37,784 bases of DNA, from positions 1 through 37,784 of the forward strand of contig JACXUG010000003.1 in the NCBI GenBank assembly GCA_014764065.1. Reading direction: 5' to 3'. The notes under the pieces are model-generated. The model was given only the letters and a program-made list of their open reading frames with translations, was not told where the DNA came from and made no database searches. Positions 33,282 through 37,784 of the stretch are shown here, piece by piece. How positions within the stretch are numbered: position 1 is the stretch's first letter; every line of letters begins with the position of its first letter. The DNA is from Campylobacterales bacterium. GTDB lineage: Bacteria; Campylobacterota; Campylobacteria; Campylobacterales; Sulfurimonadaceae. The translations under genes were made by a program, and so were the position numbers.

Positions 33282-34424
33282 ATGCACACTAACACCGTAC
33301 GCTATATCCGGAACCTTTTCAGAAGCAGCGGGGCAGTCCCCCTGCATGCACCGCGTTTCGTGGGGAACGAAAAGAACTACCTCTGCAGCTGTATCGAAAG
33401 TACAGAAGTCTCTTCCGAAGGCGAATACGTCGAACGCTTCGAGGGAATGGTCAGCGAATACTGCGGGACCCGCCATGCCGTTGCCTTCAACGCTTCCGAA
33501 TCGGCGATGCGCGTCGCCCTCGTCCTGGCGGGTACAGGTCCTGGCTGCGAAGTACTGACCCAGCCGCTCGCGCACGCCATGACGGCCAACACCGTCGACA
33601 GCCTGGGTGCAGAGCCCATCTTCATCGACGTCGAACGTAAAACGATGGGCATGGACCCGGACCGGCTGCGGGAGTTCCTCGCCTACAACGCCGAAATCCG
33701 CGAAGAGGGGTGTTTCAACCGTCACACGGGACGCCGCATCACCGCCTGTGTACCGGTCCATATTCTGGGGTTTCCCTGCCGCATCGATGAGATCCGGACC
33801 GTCTGCGACGAGTATGCCATCATGCTCATCGAAGATGCGACAGAGGCTTTCGGATCGTCGTACAAGGGAACCATGGCGGGGCGTTTCGGCCACTGCGGCA
33901 TCTACGGTTTCGAAGGCCACAAGATCGCCACATGCGGGGGCGGCGGCGTGCTCGTCTGTGACGACGACTCCATGGCGGAGCAGGCGAGAAGCGTCGGAAG
34001 CATTCCCTATCTTTCCGATGCGAAGGAAGCAGCCCAGGGACGTTTTAGCTGCCGTATGTCCAACCTGAACGCAGCGGTCGGCTGCGCCCAGATGGAGCAT
34101 ATAAGAACGATCGTCACCAAACAGCGCGACCTTGCCCGCCGCTACCGGGAGTTCTTTGCCGACTACGAAGAGGAGGAGGAAGTTAAGCTCTTCCGGGTGA
34201 AAAAACAGAGTGAACCCAACTACTGGCTCAATGCCCTGCTCTTCGAAGCACCCGAGAAGCGCGACGCCTTTTTGGAAGCGACCAATGCCGAAGGGGTCGC
34301 CACGAGCGCGCTCTGGCCGCTGATCTGCGACCTGCCGCGTTTTTGCGAATGCGCCGGCACGGATGCGGACAATGCGCGCTGGCTGCAGGCACGCATCGCC
34401 ACCCTGCCCAGCGGCGTCCGTTAG
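33282..34424 (+). CDS. DegT/DnrJ/EryC1/StrS aminotransferase, LegC-like
   Basis: A 380-residue PLP-dependent sugar aminotransferase. It has VPLHAPRFVGNEKNYL, VSSEGEYVERFE, AVAFNASESAMRVAL, ACVPVHILGFPCRID and IEDATEAFGSSYKG. The PLP lysine is Lys214 in GFEGHKIATCGGGG. The start and the FVGNEKNYL motif are like LegC-type enzymes, which aminate UDP-4-keto-sugars for nonulosonic acids or similar glycans. It is 31 bases after crcB and has GAAAGGAAGAG. There is no other glycan gene in the window, so its substrate is not defined. ATG 33282 is preferred over the in-frame TTG 33264. Confidence 0.85.
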   Translation: MHTNTVRYIRNLFRSSGAVPLHAPRFVGNEKNYLCSCIESTEVSSEGEYVERFEGMVSEYCGTRHAVAFNASESAMRVALVLAGTGPGCEVLTQPLAHAMTANTVDSLGAEPIFIDVERKTMGMDPDRLREFLAYNAEIREEGCFNRHTGRRITACVPVHILGFPCRIDEIRTVCDEYAIMLIEDATEAFGSSYKGTMAGRFGHCGIYGFEGHKIATCGGGGVLVCDDDSMAEQARSVGSIPYLSDAKEAAQGRFSCRMSNLNAAVGCAQMEHIRTIVTKQRDLARRYREFFADYEEEEEVKLFRVKKQSEPNYWLNALLFEAPEKRDAFLEATNAEGVATSALWPLICDLPRFCECAGTDADNARWLQARIATLPSGVR

Positions 34425-34635
34425 GCATCGCGGTAAAACGCTTCGATCCGCTCCAAGTATCCCCCAGGTTTTCAAAACGGTGATTGCCGCCCGCTTCCAC
34501 GACGACCGCATACCCCTCGTAGACGGCCTCGGCTATCTTGTAATCAAGCAGCTCGTCCACCTGCTCAGCGTCCAGACCGAATGCAGTGAAATGCTTCCGT
34601 GCTGACGCCAGTGTGTCGATGATCAATTGCTCCAT
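34421..34635 (-). pseudogene. C-terminal remnant of a YqiA/YcfP-type esterase
   Basis: ATG 34635, with AAGGAA upstream, reads through to LDAEQVDELLDYKIAEAVY, VVVEAGGNHRFENLG. There the frame slips at a G5 run (C5 at 34463-34467 on the plus strand). The other frame continues GYLERIEAFYRDA to a TAA at 34421. The sequence matches the last third of UPF0227 esterases, including the DEVLDY-like motif and the catalytic His (GGNHRF). The N-terminal part with the nucleophile GxSxGG is absent. The first about 20 residues are not clearly from this family. The end overlaps the aminotransferase stop. Confidence 0.6.
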
Positions 34636-34729
34636 TTTTCCGTTCCTTCCGATCTGTTGGGGAGAGGCTACCACATGATGAATTAATTCGCGTTAAAGTA
34701 TGTGCAACAGCTGCTTCCCATCCTCTTTT

Positions 34730-34735
34730 TATAAT
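34730..34735 (+). promoter_or_regulatory. -10 box of the broken kinase gene
   Basis: TATAAT at 34730-34735, preceded by a T-run, lies just before the kinase remnant. It is followed by AACGCTCAAAA, very like the ctpA promoter. Confidence 0.5.
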
Positions 34736-34746
34736 AACGCTCAAAA

Positions 34747-36081
34747 GTGTCCGGGAAGACCCTGCGAAAGAGAGTTGCCCGCTTTATCAACGAGCTGACC
34801 ACCTCCATCCTCGACCGCGTTTCGACGCAGCGCGAACGCACGCTCCCCGGACCCGTGCAAATCACCCCGGCGAAGTTCTTCGCCGATATCGCCGATATCT
34901 TTTTCGGCGAACATGTCGGACAAGGCGCTCTGCTACCTCATCTACATCGACCCCACACTCCCCAAGGAGATCACCGTCGATGCCGCCAAGCTCAAACGGG
35001 TCATCATGAACCTCATCGCGAACGCCTACAAGTTCACCCCGACCGGGAAATCCGTCGAGCTGGCCGTTGGTTACGACCAAAGCGCCGGTACGATAAGTGT
35101 AGCGGTAACCGATACGGGAATCGGGATCGCCGAAGAGCACCAGCAGGCGATCTTCGAAGCTTTCAAGCAGGCAACGGAGGAGACGGCCTCCACCTTCGGC
35201 GGCACCGGTCTCGGCCTCGCCATCAGCGCCCAGTACGTTTATGATCTCGGCGGGGAGCTGGCACTTGAGAGCGAAGTAGGCAAAGGGAGCCGCTTCTTCT
35301 TCACGCTGCCGCTGCAGGCCGTCAATACGCTCCCGAGCTTCGCCCCCGTCCCGAACCCGCAGAGCAAGATCGCCATCCTCATGGACGAGCCCAACCTGCC
35401 GACCAGCAGGAACATCATGCGCTACCTGCTGCGCATGGGGCTCCCGAAATCCAATATTGTCGCGATCCGTTCCGTCATTCAGGCCCCTTCCGACACTACG
35501 CACCTCATCGCATTCCAACGTAAATTCGATGCACAGGTAGAGGCGTATGTCGCAACGAACAACCTGCCTCTCACGGTGGTGGAAGAGCACTTCCTCTCCA
35601 TGACCAAAATGCAAAAAACGGCCGAGGTCGATGTCATCTCGCAATACGGCTACTACGCCAGTACACTTCATGCCATGCTCACCAGCCGCACCGTGCCCAA
35701 AGTGCTTGTCGCCGACGACGACCGCATCAATATCGAACTGATCAAGGCCATTCTCGAAGAGGAGTTCTGCGTGATCGAAACGGCCCAGGAGGGTCAGACT
35801 GCCATCGACCTGCTTGCAAAAGGGATATTGGTAAACCACCCTTTTACCCTCCTCCTTCTCGACAACCATATGCCGAAGATTTCGGGCTACGACGTCATTC
35901 GGGAGTTGCGGGCCATTGAAAAACAGCACGACCTCCTCCCGGCCTATGCCGTCTCCATTTCGGGGGACCCGAAAGCCAGTGCTTCGGACAACCCCCACTT
36001 TGACGCCTATGTCGGGAAGCCCTTCAACAAAAAAAAGAGATAAAAAAAGTGCTCAAAGCGGCCCTGGCCGCACGGGATTAG
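34747..36081 (+). pseudogene. Truncated and frameshifted hybrid histidine kinase
   Basis: The reading frame from GTG 34747 gives ITPAKFFADIADIF, slips at a T5 run (34900-34904), and continues from SANMSDKALCYLIYIDPTLP. HATPase motifs follow: RVIMNLIANAYKFTP (N box), VTDTGIGIAEE (G1) and STFGGTGLGLAIS (G2). Then come a degenerate receiver (SKIAILMDEPNLP, no phospho-Asp) and a receiver KVLVADDDRINIELI, LLLLDNHMPKISGYD and YVGKPF. At an A8 run (36029-36036) the frame slips again. The tail EIKKVLKAALAARD ends at 36081. The sensor part and the phospho-accepting His domain are absent. Without them it cannot be a normal kinase, although the 34913-36043 frame stays open. Confidence 0.75.
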
Positions 36082-36146
36082 GATCGGTCGGGGAGAGGAT
36101 ACGTCTGAGGGAATGTCTTTCGCCCCATGAAAGATAACAGCTGCGT

Positions 36147-36519
36147 CTAAAGCTGGAGCAGGCGGCGGGTATTCTCTTTATAGACGGTCGGCAGGATCGG
36201 TTTTTTGAAATATGCGTCGAAATAGGTATGGTCCTGCTCGAACTTCTGGGGATAGATCGTCAGGGCGGCAATGCGTGTCTGCGCGTTTTTTGGCCTGCGC
36301 CACCTTTGCAATATCGATGCCCGTACCGTCAGGCAGGTTCACATCCACCACCATGGCATCGTAATCATTCTGCGCGATCTTCGCGAGCGCTTCGCGGACG
36401 GAGTTCGCCGAATCGATCAGGATCTTCTGCTTGATCTCTTTGGAGAGGGCATCAATGACTTTCGATTTGAATTCGACAATAAAACCGATATCATCCACGA
36501 TCAGAATACGTTTGCTCAT
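36147..36519 (-). pseudogene. CheY-like response regulator broken by one-base insertion
   Basis: ATG 36519 reads MSKRILIVDDIGFIVEFKSK, with the acidic pair at 9-10 and the phosphorylation Asp59 in MVVDVNLPDGTG. The frame is lost at an A6 run (T6 at 36286-36291 on the plus strand). One base less there restores QTRIAALTIYPQKFEQDHTY and FDAYFKKPILPTVYKENTRR to a TAG at 36147, a complete 123-residue receiver domain with the conserved Lys in FKKP. The gene is thus full length with a single +1 lesion. It is convergent with the kinase remnant and may have been its partner. Confidence 0.78.
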
Positions 36520-36544
36520 TGGGTATGCCTTGTAATTTTTTAGG

Positions 36545-36572
36545 CATTGTAGCGGAGCGGGCCGCTCCTTTT
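36545..36572. promoter_or_regulatory. -10 of the response regulator and adjoining hairpin
   Basis: ATTGTA at 36545-36550 is TACAAT on the minus strand, a -10 for the response regulator. Next to it, GGAGC (36554-36558) and GCTCC (36564-36568) form a stem followed on the plus strand by TTTT (36569-36572). As a terminator this would act on plus-strand transcription coming from the kinase side, or it may be a regulator site. Confidence 0.4.
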
Positions 36573-36591
36573 CTGTAGGTATTTTCGTACA

Positions 36592-36610
36592 AAACGGATG
36601 GAAGCCGTTT
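36592..36610 (-). terminator. Possible terminator after the ABC ATPase gene
   Basis: On the minus strand AAACGG and CCGTTT pair around a seven-base loop and are followed by TTGT. It begins 12 bases after the ABC gene's end. The stem is weak, so this is tentative. Confidence 0.35.
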
Positions 36611-36621
36611 GGGACGCGATT

Positions 36622-37191
36622 TCAGCCTATTTGGACGATCTCGTCGGCGCACCAGTTGGCCAGGTCGATCTCGTGGGTGATCAGGAGCATGCCGACCTCG
36701 TCCAGGTGGCGCAGCAGCAGCTGCATCACGTCGAGCTGGATCACGTTGTCCAGCGCGGAGGTCGGCTCGTCCAGCAGGAGCAACTTCGGTTTCATCAGCA
36801 GTGCCCGCAGAATGGAAGCGCGCTGCAGCTGCCCTCCGGAGAGCTCGTGGGGGAGTTTGTGCAGGAGCGCCTCGTCCAGCCCCATATCGTCCAGGTAGCG
36901 TTCTATCCCGGACGTATCTGCCACGTCTTTGATCTGGTTGAGAACGCTGTAGGTGGGATGAAAGGAGCTGTAGGGGTCCTGAAAGACCATGGAGGCCGGC
37001 AGGGCTTCGATCCTGCCGGTGCGGGGACGGAGGTTGCCGAGAATGAGTTCGAAAAGGGTGCTCTTGCCCGCCCCGCTGGGACCGACGATCGCTTTGATCT
37101 CTCCCGTATTAAGCGAGAGGGAGAAGTCATGATAGAGAAGCCTCTCCTGCGTGTAGCCGAAGGAGAGCCCCTCAACCCGTAAAACCTGCAT
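36622..37191 (-). CDS. ABC transporter ATP-binding protein, Opp/Nik type
   Basis: A 189-residue ATPase subunit, short for the family. It has Walker A GPSGAGKSTLFE, Q-loop MVFQDPYSSFHP, signature LSGGQLQRASILRALL, Walker B KLLLLDEPTSALD and H-loop LITHEIDLA. FQDPYSSFHPTYSV is characteristic of the peptide/nickel importer group (DppF, OppF, NikE). It lacks their C-terminal oligopeptide region. No permease or binding protein is nearby. It overlaps the proA stop by one base, so it is co-translated with a proline gene. Substrate unknown. Confidence 0.85.
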   Translation of the reverse strand: MQVLRVEGLSFGYTQERLLYHDFSLSLNTGEIKAIVGPSGAGKSTLFELILGNLRPRTGRIEALPASMVFQDPYSSFHPTYSVLNQIKDVADTSGIERYLDDMGLDEALLHKLPHELSGGQLQRASILRALLMKPKLLLLDEPTSALDNVIQLDVMQLLLRHLDEVGMLLITHEIDLANWCADEIVQIG

Positions 37192-37784
37192 CAGCGGATC
37201 TGGCCGTTGCCGTAAATCTTGAACTTGTAGGTCGTCAGCCCCTCGATGCCCATCGGGCCGCGTGCATGCAGCTTGTTCGTGGAGATGCCGACCTCGGCCC
37301 CGAAGCCGAAGGCGCCGCCGTCGGTGAAACGGGTCGAGGCGTTGACGTAGACCGCCGCGGCATCGACGGCGTTGAGGAACCGCTCCGCCGTCGTGTAGTT
37401 CTCCGTCACGATCGCCTCGGAGTGTCCCGAACCGTGGCGGACGATATGGTCCACGGCGCCGTCGACGCCGTCAACGGTCCGGATATTGAGAATGTTCGCC
37501 AGGTACTCCGTGTCGAAATCCGCCTCCGTCGCTTCGGCAACGTCGATGATCGCGCGGGTGTCGCTGCATCCCTTGAGCTCGGTATGCGCCGCGTCAAAGG
37601 CTTCTTTGAGCTTTGGCAGGGCAACGGCAGCAACGGCTTTGTCGACAAGCAGTGTCTCCATCGCGTTGCAGACGCCGGGACGGTCCACCTTCGCATTGAC
37701 GGCAATCTTCACCGCCTTCTCCAGGTCCGCGTCCTTGTCGATGTAGGTGTGGCACTGCCCCTTGTCATGCTTAACGACCGGCAC
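37191..37784 (-). CDS. proA: Glutamate-5-semialdehyde dehydrogenase, C-terminal part
   Basis: The last 197 residues of gamma-glutamyl phosphate reductase, the second step of proline synthesis; the gene continues beyond the right edge of the window. The catalytic cysteine lies in DRPGVCNAMETLL. ProA-typical VNASTRFTDGGAFGFGAEVGIS, KLHARGPMGIEGLTTYKF and a final GNGQIR confirm it. It lies directly upstream of the ABC ATPase gene. Confidence 0.95.
   Translation of the reverse strand: MPVVKHDKGQCHTYIDKDADLEKAVKIAVNAKVDRPGVCNAMETLLVDKAVAAVALPKLKEAFDAAHTELKGCSDTRAIIDVAEATEADFDTEYLANILNIRTVDGVDGAVDHIVRHGSGHSEAIVTENYTTAERFLNAVDAAAVYVNASTRFTDGGAFGFGAEVGISTNKLHARGPMGIEGLTTYKFKIYGNGQIR

Noticed and set aside
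33234-34511. 425-codon minus-strand ORF opposite the aminotransferase
   Set aside because: Antisense to a gene with intact PLP motifs; composition typical of a shadow frame.

Overview
The window is a GC-rich (by eye) stretch of a Campylobacterota chromosome, most likely a Sulfurimonas/Sulfuricurvum-type member; the genus is an inference. Lineage markers are hobA (known only from Campylobacterota), the N-terminally extended FolP of Helicobacter type, the short HolB, and the block rpmH-rnpA-yidD-yidC-khpB-mnmE. There is no tRNA, rRNA, CRISPR array, insertion sequence or prophage that I can recognise.

Layout. 1-2580: a small HTH gene pair, an HU gene with a hairpin terminator, msrB, an outer-membrane beta-barrel gene and a periplasmic cyclophilin. 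2587-8181 (minus): tightly packed operon rppH-lysC-hobA-holB-folP-pit. 8354-11849 (plus): hemW, tatB, tatC, queA. 11858-13136 (minus/plus): a very short GlcG/HbpS-like protein, then a broken lipocalin and a broken nitroreductase. 13239-14994 (minus): dprA and a divergent polysaccharide deacetylase. 15063-17882: an interrupted small ORF, an intact CPA2 cation/proton antiporter, and a graveyard with remnants of a PhzF-family gene and of a CCA-adding enzyme gene. 17936-18958: ilvC. 19155-24743: an unknown acidic protein gene (plus), then ruvX and the mnmE-khpB-yidC-yidD-rnpA-rpmH block (minus). 24843-27841 (minus): clpB and a tetraheme cytochrome c gene, from a consensus promoter with a large symmetric dyad. 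28066-34424 (plus): ctpA-purC-purS-purQ-SH3 protein-plsC-crcB plus a LegC-like aminotransferase. 34421-36519: broken esterase, broken hybrid histidine kinase and broken response regulator. 36622-37784 (minus): a lone ABC ATPase and the 3' part of proA.

Biology. Intact genes are mostly housekeeping: replication initiation control and clamp loading (HobA, HolB), folate, lysine/threonine, branched-chain, proline and purine synthesis, tRNA modification (MnmE, QueA), membrane protein insertion and Tat export, stress handling (ClpB, MsrB), and natural transformation (DprA).

The most striking feature is not a new system but a pattern of decay. At least seven accessory genes, placed between intact conserved blocks, carry frameshifts (most of them in or beside short homopolymers), internal deletions or missing starts, while every core gene is open. 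I did not find a convincing undescribed multi-gene system. The best leads for novelty are the clpB operator dyad, the minimal GlcG-like protein, the 224-residue unknown protein next to ruvX, the cytochrome behind clpB, and the hairpin in the tatB leader.
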